DNA of 40,515 nt, from positions 1-40,515 of the forward strand of contig JASGUU010000090.1 of NCBI GenBank assembly GCA_030057555.1. The letters run 5' to 3'. A program made the position numbers and the translations under genes. This document shows, one piece after another, positions 1 to 7,940 of the stretch (positions are counted from its first letter, which is position 1; each line of letters begins with the position of its first letter). Below the pieces are notes generated by a model. It ran no database searches. It was not told the origin of the DNA and was given only the letters and a program-made list of their open reading frames with translations. The stretch comes from Bacillota bacterium. GTDB taxonomy: Bacteria; Bacillota; Clostridia; Saccharofermentanales; Fastidiosipilaceae.

Positions 1-13
1 GGAGATCTAAGAA

Positions 14-57
14 CCGGTGCTGACACGTTTGGACAGGAAACCAGGTGTCAGCACCGG
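14..57. repeat. Perfect 13-bp inverted repeat (hairpin)
   Basis: CCGGTGCTGACAC at 14-26 is the exact reverse complement of GTGTCAGCACCGG at 45-57. Within the loop, GTTT (27-30) can also pair with AAAC (38-41), leaving a small bulge, so a long stable stem-loop is predicted in DNA or RNA. No U-tract follows on either strand, so it is not a classical terminator. It overlaps the 3' end of the decayed reading frame on the minus strand. Confidence 0.6.
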
Positions 58-419
58 ACAGCCGTTTCGGCAGTTTGCAGACAATGAAGATCGGCTATTG
101 AGTGACAACGAGGACTAGCAGGAACAGTTTGATGTAGATCAAATTGATTTGCGAGCTGAACAAACATTAGTGCAGGAGAGACGATGTGACGACCATCGCG
201 AAGCGATATTCCATGTGCTGCCAGCTTTGGCGGGCAAAGGTGCGGATAAAGGCCATCTTTCTTTCGCCGGTCCTCAGGTGAAAAGACCGTTGACTGCCTC
301 CCGCCTGCCTGTGAGATCTCAGTGCCAAAGTAGTTCTGCGCAAGCGGGAAGTTCCATATGGCCAGAGCACTGAGATGGGATAGATAGGTTTTCATCCTTT
401 GTAGTTTAGGTGGTATCAA
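48..419 (-). pseudogene. Decayed remnant of an unidentified ORF
   Basis: A 123-codon minus-strand frame reads like the front of a real protein. It contains MKTYLSHLSALAIWNF about eight residues in, and later SPALMFVQLANQFDL. The pairing of an N-terminal YLSHLSAL-type motif with a later SPALxFxQLA-type motif resembles, from memory, a family of uncharacterised proteins in high-GC Gram-positive bacteria and clostridia with AbiEi-like N-termini. After about residue 90 the sequence loses protein character (PASPRCHSIADLHC), which suggests a frameshift or truncation, and the frame ends in the 14-57 hairpin. The upstream sequence has no clear ribosome binding site. Family assignment is tentative. Confidence 0.3.
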
Positions 420-524
420 ATTATGTCTGTAAGCAACATTCTGACGTGAATTGCTGTTTTCTGCCGAGATCTGGCAAACAATGAAGGATCAGGTTTTATT
501 GAGTACGGTTTCCTGGAGTATGTC

Positions 525-735
525 GTAGACAAATAATCCACTGGTGCCCGCGTTTCAGGGCAGGAACGGAAAATTTGTCCGGGGGTGGACAAAAAATCCG
601 CTGGTGCCCGCGTTTCGGGGCAGGAGCGGAAAATTTGTCCGTGGATGGACAAAAAAGCCGCTGGTGCCCGTGTTTCGGGGCAGGAGCGGAAAAATTGTCC
701 AGGCGTGGACAAAAAAGCCGCTGGTGCCCACGCAT
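525..735. repeat. 60-bp tandem repeat array with internal palindromes
   Basis: Three full 60-bp units lie at 541-600, 601-660 and 661-720. A partial unit precedes them (GTAGACAAATAATCC from 525) and a truncated one follows (CTGGTGCCCACGC from 721). Each unit begins CTGGTGCCCG and holds two short inverted repeats: TGCCC...GGGCA and TTGTCC-N6-GGACAA. The stems are kept in all three copies, while the six-base spacer of the second palindrome differs each time (GGGGGT, GTGGAT, AGGCGT). Because 60 is a multiple of three, several frames stay open and give 20-residue peptide repeats. These are probably artefacts, since no convincing gene start or domain accompanies them. Confidence 0.85.
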
Positions 736-975
736 CAAAGCTCCAACACGAATAAATACCATAAAGCCAACACGCTGCTCAGATAGATTGAACTAATCCG
801 GGCGATGTGGAGATTGTGATATTCCATAGCGTCAACGCCGGCTTGTCTTTGTGTTCAGCAGGTCACGGAGCTTGCGGACAATCTTGGCTCGGCGGTTACA
901 ATCCGGATCTGTGCCATAGCATGTGTTGTCGTTCCGGTACATATTAACCGGGCTTCATGGTGAGGAAGGGCACCG
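736..975. other. Intergenic, no gene recognised
   Basis: No convincing reading frame or site was found. On the minus strand at about 838-943 a short frame contains MYRNDNTCYGTDPDC followed by basic residues. It looks mildly protein-like, but it is short and I could not tie it to a family, so it could be the tail of a lost gene. Confidence 0.3.
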
Positions 976-1110
976 ATGAAAGACATAAACTCGTACAGGA
1001 AAAAAGACAGCCAAGTTTACAGCCCTCATTCCAATCATGGTGCGTCACCTTATCCATATGATGTGAACGATATGCCGTGTTTTGGTGTGGACCGGTCCCT
1101 TACCATGTGA
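976..1110 (+). CDS. Possible 44-residue small protein
   Basis: ATG at 976 is preceded by a strong ribosome binding site (GAGGAAGGG, 962-970), and the frame runs to TGA at 1108-1110, encoding 44 residues beginning MKDINSYRKKDSQVY. The product is hydrophilic, with no membrane segment, signal peptide or motif I recognise. It lies 36 bp upstream of a GNAT gene on the same strand and could be a leader or small co-transcribed protein. It could equally be a chance frame in the eroded stretch. The good Shine-Dalgarno is the only positive evidence. Confidence 0.3.
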   Translation: MKDINSYRKKDSQVYSPHSNHGASPYPYDVNDMPCFGVDRSLTM

Positions 1111-1146
1111 CGAGATGCAGGGAAATATGAAACAGGGGAATATGAA

Positions 1147-1674
1147 ATGAGAGAAATCAGAACCAGGCGTTTGATTTTACGGCCGTTCAGGGAAGCCGAT
1201 TACGACGATCTGTATGAATTTCTGGCGCAGCTAGAAGATGACGAATTCGAGGGCTACCCGGGAATAAGCTATGAAAACGGCAGGGAACATCTGAAGTACC
1301 GCGTTGGTTCAGAAGAGTTTTTCGCGATTGAGCTGAGGGAATCAGGGAAGGTGATCGGAAATATCTACTGCGGAAAGAGACGTTTTGAGGCGAGGGAAGT
1401 CGGCTACATCGTCAACCGGAACTATCAGAGAAAAGGCTACGCATACGAAGCGCTTTGTGCGGTTATTGAGAATGCCTTTGCCACAGGCGTTCATCGGGTG
1501 TTTGCGGAGTGCGACCCCGCGAATGTCGGTTCGTGGAAGCTTCTGGAAAAAGCCGGGCTGAAGCGCGAGGCACACTTCAAGCAGAATGTCTCTTTTCGGA
1601 AGGATGAAAACGGCGATCCAATATGGAAAGACACATTCGTGTATGCGCTTTTAGAGCGTGATTATTACGCCTGA
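1147..1674 (+). CDS. GNAT family N-acetyltransferase (RimJ/RimL-like)
   Basis: This 175-residue protein starts with the RimJ/RimL-type TRRLILRPFREADYDDLYEF. The acetyl-CoA-binding motif A region is EVGYIVNRNYQRKGYAYEA (QRKGYA fits Q/R-x-x-G-x-A), followed by the typical CDPANVGSWKLLEKAGL segment. Such enzymes move an acetyl group from acetyl-CoA to an amine, often a protein N-terminus or a small metabolite; the substrate cannot be read from sequence. The ATG at 1147 follows AGGGGAA with a good gap, and an ATG five bases earlier opens onto an immediate stop. It is convergent with araB and appears monocistronic. Confidence 0.9.
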   Translation: MREIRTRRLILRPFREADYDDLYEFLAQLEDDEFEGYPGISYENGREHLKYRVGSEEFFAIELRESGKVIGNIYCGKRRFEAREVGYIVNRNYQRKGYAYEALCAVIENAFATGVHRVFAECDPANVGSWKLLEKAGLKREAHFKQNVSFRKDENGDPIWKDTFVYALLERDYYA

Positions 1675-1802
1675 TCTTCCAGTTCTGCAGGCATCGCCGG
1701 CAGCAACCGCACCGACGGCAGTGCCAGCGGATCGGGCTCCGCCGCCCCGCCGCATCGCCACGCCGCCACCCGGCTGTCCGGGCCCGGCTGCCAACCCGGA
1801 GC

Positions 1803-3503
1803 TCAGCCGTGCCCGCCCGCCTCGAGCTTCAGCGCCTTGAGCCGCTTCATCACATCGTTCCCGCCGCGCCCGAAGTAGTCGTGCAGCACCCGGTACTCCG
1901 CGAACAGGCGGTCGTAGACTGCCGAATGCTCGGGGATCGGTACATAGGCCTTGTCGCGCAGCTTCGGCATCACACGAATCGCGTCATAAATCGAATCATA
2001 GCCGCCCCGCTCCGCCCCCGCCGCCACGGCACCGAACATCGCCGAGCCAAAGGCCACCGTCTGCTCGATCGCCGATATCCGGATCGGGCGCCGCGTCACA
2101 TCGGCGTAGATCTGCATCATCATGGGATCCTTGAACGCGATGCCGCCCGTCGCCAGCAGCTCATCCACCGGCACCCCACTCGCCTCAAATGTCTCGATGA
2201 TCTCGCGCGCCCCATAGGCCGTCGCCTCGATCAGGGCCCGATAGATCTCCTCGGGCCGCGTCAGCAGCGTCTGCCCAAGCAACAGACCCGTCAGATCCGC
2301 ATCCACCAGCACCGAGCGGTTCCCGTTCCACCAGTCGAGCGCCAGCAGCCCCGACTCGCCCGGCTTCTGCCCCTCGACCTTCTCACGCAAAAGCTGATGG
2401 ATCCCGATCCCCCGCTCCCGCGCCTCAGCCCGGTACGACTCCGGCACGCAGGTACGCACGAACCAGTCGAAATGATCGCCCACACAGGACTGCCCCGCCT
2501 CATAGCCCGGGAAGCCCGGCAGCACACCATCCTCGACAACCCCGCACATCCCCGGCACGTTGATCACCTCGGCACCGCCCGCCGCACCCAGCATGATGTC
2601 GCAGGTCGACGTCCCGATGATCATCAGCATGCGGTTGCTCTCGGCCACGCCCACGGCCGGCAGCGCCACGTGCGCGTCCACGTTCCCGACCGCCACCGGC
2701 GTCCCCGCCACCAGCCCCGTGACCTCCGCCATCGCCGCCGTCAGCACCCCGGCCCTGGCCCCGATCGGCAGGATCTCGTCCGCCCGCGGCAGCTTCGTCC
2801 CGATCACATCCGCGAGCTTCGGATGCAAAGCCGCGAAGAACTCCGGCGACGGGAAACCCTCGCGCTTCGACCAGATCGCCTTGTACCCGGCGGTACAGGC
2901 ATTTCGCGTCTCCACCCCGGTCAGCTGCATCACGATCCAGTCAGTCGCCTCGATGAAGCGGTCCATCGCGTCATAGACCTCCGGCGCCTCCTCGACAATC
3001 TGCAAAAGCTTCGGAAACAGCCACTCGGAGCTGATCTTGCCGCCATAGCGCGCCAGAAAACTCTCACCCCGTTCCCGCGCCAGCTGATTCAGCCGGTTCG
3101 CCTGATCCTGCGCCGCATGGTGCTTCCACTTCTTCACATAGGCATGCTTCTCGCCCCGCCACTCGGGCAGAAAACAAAGCGGCGTCCCATCCGCCAGCAT
3201 CGGCAGCACGGTACAGGCCGTGAAGTCCACCCCGATCCCGATCACCTGCTCCGGCCGCACCCCGGTCTCCCGCAGCAGCTGCGGCACCGCATTTGCCAGC
3301 ACATCGAGATAGTCCTGCGGATCCTGCAGTGTCCAGTCCGGCGGCAGCTTCTCGCCCGTCGCCGGCAGCCGGTCCTCGATGAAACCATGCGGATAATCGT
3401 AGACGGCCGAACCCGCCTCCTCGCCGTTCGCTACATCGACCAGCAGCGCCCGTCCCGACAGCGAACCGAAATCAATCCCCAGCGCATACCGCTTCTCAGC
3501 CAT
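1803..3503 (-). CDS. araB: L-ribulokinase AraB
   Basis: This FGGY-family sugar kinase of 566 residues is the usual length for AraB. It phosphorylates L-ribulose to L-ribulose 5-phosphate with ATP in the cytoplasm. Visible marks are the N-terminal phosphate-binding [15 protein letters not shown] (about 9-23), [14 protein letters not shown], the sugar-binding and catalytic segment GNVDAH with Asp276, and the C-terminal ATP-site [20 protein letters not shown]. The FGSLSGR loop and VDFTACT segment are characteristic of ribulokinases rather than xylulo- or glycerol kinases. The start follows GAGGGAGGG. It lies 15 bp downstream of araA on the same strand, so the order is araA-araB in one transcript. 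Nearly every third codon base is C or G, like its neighbours. Confidence 0.96.
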   Translation of the reverse strand: MAEKRYALGIDFGSLSGRALLVDVANGEEAGSAVYDYPHGFIEDRLPATGEKLPPDWTLQDPQDYLDVLANAVPQLLRETGVRPEQVIGIGVDFTACTVLPMLADGTPLCFLPEWRGEKHAYVKKWKHHAAQDQANRLNQLARERGESFLARYGGKISSEWLFPKLLQIVEEAPEVYDAMDRFIEATDWIVMQLTGVETRNACTAGYKAIWSKREGFPSPEFFAALHPKLADVIGTKLPRADEILPIGARAGVLTAAMAEVTGLVAGTPVAVGNVDAHVALPAVGVAESNRMLMIIGTSTCDIMLGAAGGAEVINVPGMCGVVEDGVLPGFPGYEAGQSCVGDHFDWFVRTCVPESYRAEARERGIGIHQLLREKVEGQKPGESGLLALDWWNGNRSVLVDADLTGLLLGQTLLTRPEEIYRALIEATAYGAREIIETFEASGVPVDELLATGGIAFKDPMMMQIYADVTRRPIRISAIEQTVAFGSAMFGAVAAGAERGGYDSIYDAIRVMPKLRDKAYVPIPEHSAVYDRLFAEYRVLHDYFGRGGNDVMKRLKALKLEAGGHG

Positions 3504-3518
3504 CTCTCAGACCCTCCC

Positions 3519-4997
3519 TCAGCGCAGCTTCCAGACCAGATCCGCCAGCAGCAGCTCCTGCTTCAGCCTCTCCGGACAGCTCTCCCGCGAAATCTTCACG
3601 AACTCAATGCCCATAATCTCTGCAAAGTCCTCAAGCTCCCGCCCGCTCACCTGCGTCGTCAGCACACTGTGATGCGCCCCGCCGGCCAGAATCCAGCACT
3701 CCGTCCCGGTGTAGAGGTCCGGCTCCGGCCGCCACATCACCCTGGCCACCGGCAGATTCGGCATCGAGAGCGGCGGCCGCACCAGCTCAATCTCATGCAC
3801 GATCATGCGGAAGCGCCCGCCCATGTCGATCACCGAGCACAGCAGCGCCGGTCCCGCCGGCCCTTCGAAGACCAGCCGCGCCGGATCCTCGCGTCCCCCG
3901 ATCCCGAGCGGATGCACCTCGATGCGCGGCCGCCCGGCTGCGAGCGTCGGACAGACCTCGAGCATGTGCGCCCCCAGCGAGAGCTCCCGCCCCGGCGTCA
4001 GATCGTAGGTGTAATCCTCCATGAAGGCCGTCCCGCCCGGCCGCCCCTCGCCCATGCGCTTGATGATGTGCGTCATCGCCGCGACTTTCCAGTCGCCCTC
4101 GCCGCCGTAGCCGTAGCCCTGCCGCATCAGATTCTGCGAGGCCAGCCCCGGCAGCTGCCGCAGCCCGTAGAGATCCTCGAAGGTGTTGGTATAGGCACTG
4201 ATGCCCTCGCGCTCGAAGATCCGCCGCATCGCCACCTCCAGCAGCGCCTGATAGCGGACGGCCTCGAGATTATCTGTGGCAAAGTCATAGAGGCTCCGAT
4301 ACTCCGCGAGGCAGGCTTCGATCTCCGCCTCCCCGACGGCCTCCATTTCGTCCACCAGCGCGCCCACCGGCGTCGTGTTGACCTGCCAGCCGAACTGGAT
4401 CTGCGCCTCGACCTTGTCGCCCTCGGTCACCGCCACTTCCCGCATGTTGTCGCCAAAGCGCATGACCTTCAGCTGCCGCGAGACGGCCGCGCCGAAGGCA
4501 CTGCGCATCCAGCCGCCGAGCTTTGCCTGCACCGGCTCATCCTCCCAGAAACCGACGATAACTCGACGCGGCAGGCGCATCCGGGCCGCGATGAAGCCGT
4601 GCTCCCGGTCCGCATGCGCCGCCTGATTGAGATTCATATAGTCCATGTCGATCTCTTCGTTCGGGATCGTGCGGTTGAACTGCGTATGCAGGTGGCAGTA
4701 AGGCTTCGTCAGTGCCGCGAAACCGTTGATCCACATCTTCGACGGTGAGAAGGTATGGCACCAGACCACGATGCCCGCACAGGCCGGATCGGCATTCGCC
4801 TCGCGCACCAGACCCGTAAACTCCGCATTTGTACGCACCAGCCCGCGCATCTCGAGCGTCGCCGGCAGACGGCCGCCGGCGTTCAGGCCGTCGACCATGG
4901 TCCGGGCATGTGCCTCGACCTGCCGCAGTGTCTCCTCACCATAGAGAAACTGCGTACCGGTGATGAACCAGAAACGCTGATCCTGCCATCCAAGCAT
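3519..4997 (-). CDS. araA: L-arabinose isomerase AraA
   Basis: This 492-residue protein is full length for the family (about 470-500). It interconverts L-arabinose and L-ribulose using Mn2+. The four metal ligands are recognisable: Glu300 in GEGDWK, Glu327 in AFMEDYTY, His344 in GAHMLEVCP and His443 in GGAHHSV. The 27- and 17-residue spacings between the first three match E. coli Glu306, Glu333 and His350. The N-terminal domain has the expected VVWCHTFSPSKMWI and THTQFN-like region. ATG 4997 follows GGGGAGG. It is the first gene of an araA-araB pair reading away from a divergent rhamnosidase operon. An L-ribulose-5-phosphate 4-epimerase (AraD) is not encoded nearby. Confidence 0.97.
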   Translation of the reverse strand: MLGWQDQRFWFITGTQFLYGEETLRQVEAHARTMVDGLNAGGRLPATLEMRGLVRTNAEFTGLVREANADPACAGIVVWCHTFSPSKMWINGFAALTKPYCHLHTQFNRTIPNEEIDMDYMNLNQAAHADREHGFIAARMRLPRRVIVGFWEDEPVQAKLGGWMRSAFGAAVSRQLKVMRFGDNMREVAVTEGDKVEAQIQFGWQVNTTPVGALVDEMEAVGEAEIEACLAEYRSLYDFATDNLEAVRYQALLEVAMRRIFEREGISAYTNTFEDLYGLRQLPGLASQNLMRQGYGYGGEGDWKVAAMTHIIKRMGEGRPGGTAFMEDYTYDLTPGRELSLGAHMLEVCPTLAAGRPRIEVHPLGIGGREDPARLVFEGPAGPALLCSVIDMGGRFRMIVHEIELVRPPLSMPNLPVARVMWRPEPDLYTGTECWILAGGAHHSVLTTQVSGRELEDFAEIMGIEFVKISRESCPERLKQELLLADLVWKLR

Positions 4998-5061
4998 CTT
5001 TTCTGCCTCCCCTTCGCCTGCCGCCCGCTCGAGGGGCTGCCGCCGTTTGTAATTTGTGTTT

Positions 5062-5070
5062 AATATAGCA
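5062..5070 (-). promoter_or_regulatory. Candidate extended -10 promoter for araA
   Basis: Read on the minus strand this is TGCTATATT, an extended -10 (TGn plus TATATT) about 65 bp before the araA start. It lies in the only AT-rich patch (about 5048-5070) of the GC-rich divergent region. No good -35 hexamer is visible. The adjacent GTTTGTAATTTGTG contains two TTTGT half-sites that could be an operator, but I cannot assign a regulator. Confidence 0.4.
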
Positions 5071-5094
5071 CGGCCACAGCAGCCTGACCTCCCT

Positions 5095-5100
5095 TATACT
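5095..5100 (+). promoter_or_regulatory. Candidate -10 (TATACT) for the GH78/RpiB operon
   Basis: TATACT lies 28 bp upstream of the ATG at 5129 and is followed by GGTG. The same TATACTGGTG string precedes the HAD gene (11328), and TATACT occurs before the GH51 gene (12392). No clear -35 hexamer is present at 16-18 bp, so an activator may be needed. Confidence 0.4.
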
Positions 5101-5128
5101 GGTGCCCATAGACAGGAGGGCCAGACCC

Positions 5129-7354
5129 ATGCAGGATCAAAGAGCGTCCGTCTTCGCAGGCATTGGCTTCGTCAAGCCCGATGTTCCCTTCCACGCCGCC
5201 TATGCCGATCACGACCACGCGCCGCAGTTCCGCGCCGCCTTCGAGGTCCCCGCCGCCGTTCCCACTGCCATTCTTTCCCTCTGCACCCTCGGCTTCGGCT
5301 ACGCCTGGATCAACGGCCGGCCCGTCTCGGACCACCTCCACGACATGCCGCCCGGCGACTACACCCGCACCCTCTGGTACCGCGACTTCGATGTCACCCG
5401 CCTCCTCAGGCCCGGCCGCAACGTCATGGCCGTCTGGTGCGGCAACGGCTACTACAACGAATCCCTCAAAACACCCTGGGACTTCGACAGCGCCCCCTGG
5501 CGCGATCTGCCCAAGTTCATCTGCCGCCTGCGCCCCGCAGACCCCGCCTCCGGCCGCGATCTCCTGAGTACCGCCGACCCCTGGCGCTGCCGCCCGGACA
5601 GCGCCGTCACCTTCAACCAGCTGCGCTCCGGCGAGCATTTCGACGCCCGCCTCCACGACCCCGACTGGACCTCACCCGACTACGACGACTCCGCCTGGCC
5701 CCCGGCCCTCGCCGATCCCACGCCGCCCACCGGCCGCTTCCGCCTCGCGACCTCGCCCGCCATCCGCGTCCATGCCGCCTGTCCCGCCCGCAGTGCCACC
5801 CGCACCGGCCCCAGCCGCTGGCTCTTCGACTGCGGCCAGAACCTCTCGGGCTTCATCCGCCTCCATGTCCATGAGCCCGCCGGCACCCGCCTAGTGATCC
5901 GCTACGCCGAAGAGATCAACCCCGACAACAGCCTCAGGCTCAACGGCATGCCGGACTTCTATCCCGGCTCGGACTTCCAGACCGACCGCTACACGGCCGA
6001 CGGCCAGGAAAGTTACTGGTCCCCGCGCTTCACCTACCATGGCTTCCGCTATGTCGAAATCAGCGGCTTCACCGGTCGACCCCTGCCCGACGCCGTCACC
6101 GCCCTCTTCACCCACGCCGACACCCCGCCGCGCACGGACTTCAGCTCCTCGGACGAGACCCTCAACCAGCTCTTCCACATGGCCCGGATGGCCACCCTCT
6201 CGAACTTCTGGCACATGCCCACGGACTGCCCCACCCGCGAGAAGCTCGGCTGGATCAACGACGCCCAGACCTCTACGGAAGCCTTTCTCCTCCACTACGA
6301 TTGCGACGCCCTGCTGCGCCGCTGGATGGTCGACATCGCCGATGCCCAGCGCCCGGCAGGCGACCTCCCCGGCATCGTGCCCACGGGCGGCTGGGGCTAC
6401 GGCTGGGGCACGGGTCCCGTTTCCGAGGGCGTCCTCTTCGAAATCCCCTGGCAGTTCTGGCTGCAGCACGGCGACGACAGTCTCCTGATCGAATACCTGC
6501 CCCGCTTCGAGCGCTATCTCGCCTATCTTGAATCACGCAAAGCCCCCACCGGCCTCCCCGCCCCTCCCACCCCCGACAACTGGCTGCCGGACTGGGCGGC
6601 CCCTGCAGACGACCGCTCGACGCCGCCCGAGCTCCTCCACGGCGTCCTCTGGCTGCGCTTCCTCGAGATCACGGCCTTCGCCCACCGGCGCGCCGGCTCC
6701 GACGGCAGCCGCCACACGGCCGCGGCCGCAGCCCTCCGTCGCCTGCTCGGCGGGCGCTACCTCGGCCCGGACGGCCGCTCCCTGATCGACAACCAGGCCG
6801 TACCCGCCCTCTTCCTGACCCACGGCATCGGCGCCGACCCCGCCCCCCTCCGCGCCCAGCTCGTTGCGAATCTCGAGGCCGCGGGCTGTCACTCCTGGTG
6901 CGGCATGGCTACGATCCGCTATCTCTTCGACGCCCTCCACGAGGCCGGCCGCGACGACCTTATCTACCGCATTCTGACCGTCCGCGGCTTCCCCTCCTAT
7001 CACGACTGGATCGAACGCGGCGCCACCACCCTGCACGAGCTCTGGCCCGACGCCGGCTCGAAGAACCACCACATGTACTCCTGCTTTACCGCCTGGTACC
7101 TGCGCGGCCTCCTCGGCATCCAGTACGACCGCGGGGGGAGGGGCTGGCGGCGGGTAACGATCGCACCCGCCTGTGTCGACGCACTGACCCATGTCAAAGG
7201 CCATGTCGACACCGCCGGCGGCCGCATCTCGGTTCACTGGCAGCGCCTGGCAGACGGCCACATCACGCTCGACATCAGCGCCCCCGAAAGCATCGAACTC
7301 ATCCTGCCCGACCGCGACCGCGAAGACATCACCATCCACCTCACCCGTACCTGA
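5129..7354 (+). CDS. GH78-like alpha-L-rhamnosidase (cytoplasmic)
   Basis: This 741-residue protein has the (alpha/alpha)6-barrel signatures of GH78. Carboxylates fall at Asp366 and Glu371 (in DCPTRE) and Asp378 (in NDAQ). The 5- and 7-residue spacings equal those of Asp567, Glu572 and Asp579 of Bacillus RhaB, and the second catalytic Glu is Glu637 in GATTLHELW. An N-terminal beta-sandwich (GYAWINGRPVSDH...YYNES) and a C-terminal beta domain (about 665-741) are present. At 741 residues it is shorter than many GH78 enzymes. No signal peptide is present, so it probably acts on imported oligosaccharides. The start at 5129 was chosen for GACAGGAGGG, eight bases upstream. It is followed after 16 bp by the isomerase gene. 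The exact substrate (rhamnoside or another glycoside) is uncertain. Confidence 0.88.
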   Translation: MQDQRASVFAGIGFVKPDVPFHAAYADHDHAPQFRAAFEVPAAVPTAILSLCTLGFGYAWINGRPVSDHLHDMPPGDYTRTLWYRDFDVTRLLRPGRNVMAVWCGNGYYNESLKTPWDFDSAPWRDLPKFICRLRPADPASGRDLLSTADPWRCRPDSAVTFNQLRSGEHFDARLHDPDWTSPDYDDSAWPPALADPTPPTGRFRLATSPAIRVHAACPARSATRTGPSRWLFDCGQNLSGFIRLHVHEPAGTRLVIRYAEEINPDNSLRLNGMPDFYPGSDFQTDRYTADGQESYWSPRFTYHGFRYVEISGFTGRPLPDAVTALFTHADTPPRTDFSSSDETLNQLFHMARMATLSNFWHMPTDCPTREKLGWINDAQTSTEAFLLHYDCDALLRRWMVDIADAQRPAGDLPGIVPTGGWGYGWGTGPVSEGVLFEIPWQFWLQHGDDSLLIEYLPRFERYLAYLESRKAPTGLPAPPTPDNWLPDWAAPADDRSTPPELLHGVLWLRFLEITAFAHRRAGSDGSRHTAAAAALRRLLGGRYLGPDGRSLIDNQAVPALFLTHGIGADPAPLRAQLVANLEAAGCHSWCGMATIRYLFDALHEAGRDDLIYRILTVRGFPSYHDWIERGATTLHELWPDAGSKNHHMYSCFTAWYLRGLLGIQYDRGGRGWRRVTIAPACVDALTHVKGHVDTAGGRISVHWQRLADGHITLDISAPESIELILPDRDREDITIHLTRT

Positions 7355-7370
7355 AGGAGGAAGCAGAACC

Positions 7371-7940
7371 ATGAAACTCGTACGAGACAGGCAGATAGCC
7401 GTCGGCGCCGACTTTGCCGGCTTCCCGCTGAAGGAGGTCGTCGTCCGCCACCTCGAATCCCGCGGCTGGACGGTGACCGATGTCGGCGTCCGCCATCCGG
7501 ATGACAGCGGCCGCGACCTCATGTTCCACCGTGTCGGCCTGCGCCTCGGCTCCCTCATCTCGGAGGGCGAGTTTGAGCGCGCCCTCGCCTTCTGCGGCTC
7601 CGGCATGGGCATCCACATCGCCGCGAGCAAGTGCCCCGGCGTCCACGCCGGCGTCGTCGAATCCGTCCCCGCCGCCCTCCGCGCCGCCACCGCCAATGGC
7701 GTCAACGTCCTCGCCATGGGCGCCTTCTATGTCGCACCGCAGATGGGCATCGAAATCGCCGAGGCCTGGCTCGGCGCCGAACTGGGCAGCGGCTACGAGT
7801 GGTGGCACAACTTCTATGAGTTCCACAAGCTCGCCATCGACGAGCTGAATGCCTTCGACTACGAGCGCTACCGTCAGAATGGCTTCCATGTCGACTATCT
7901 CGGCGACTATCCGCTCAAGCTGGAGACCAGGCCGGACTGA
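7371..7940 (+). CDS. RpiB/LacA/LacB family sugar-phosphate isomerase
   Basis: This 189-residue protein has the family core: GADFAG at 12-17, a central VGVRHPDDSGRD, and CGSGMGIHIAASK with Cys75 as the catalytic base in RpiB. Family members interconvert aldose and ketose phosphates such as ribose 5-phosphate/ribulose 5-phosphate or galactose 6-phosphate/tagatose 6-phosphate. Two points differ from plain RpiB. The GSDHAG motif has Phe15 where a His usually sits, and a roughly 40-residue C-terminal extension rich in aromatic residues (GYEWWHNFYEF...) makes it longer than the usual 140-150. It sits 16 bp after the GH78-like gene with its own AAGGAGGAAG ribosome binding site, so the two are probably one operon. 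The substrate may be a pentose or deoxyhexose phosphate; unproven. Confidence 0.85.
   Translation: MKLVRDRQIAVGADFAGFPLKEVVVRHLESRGWTVTDVGVRHPDDSGRDLMFHRVGLRLGSLISEGEFERALAFCGSGMGIHIAASKCPGVHAGVVESVPAALRAATANGVNVLAMGAFYVAPQMGIEIAEAWLGAELGSGYEWWHNFYEFHKLAIDELNAFDYERYRQNGFHVDYLGDYPLKLETRPD

Noticed and set aside
416-796. Small proteins made of 20-residue repeats, or a CRISPR array, at the 60-bp repeats
   Set aside because: The frames stay open only because 60 is divisible by three, and no start signal is convincing. There are no unique spacers between units, so it is not CRISPR.
1809-4748. 979-codon open frame on the plus strand, opposite araA/araB
   Set aside because: It is antisense to two certain genes, very rich in Arg, Pro and His, and a by-product of high-GC codon usage. 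It has no domain and no start signal.
6533-7717. 394-codon minus-strand frame across the GH78-like and isomerase genes
   Set aside because: It is a shadow of GC-rich coding on the other strand; the translation is low in complexity and matches no family.
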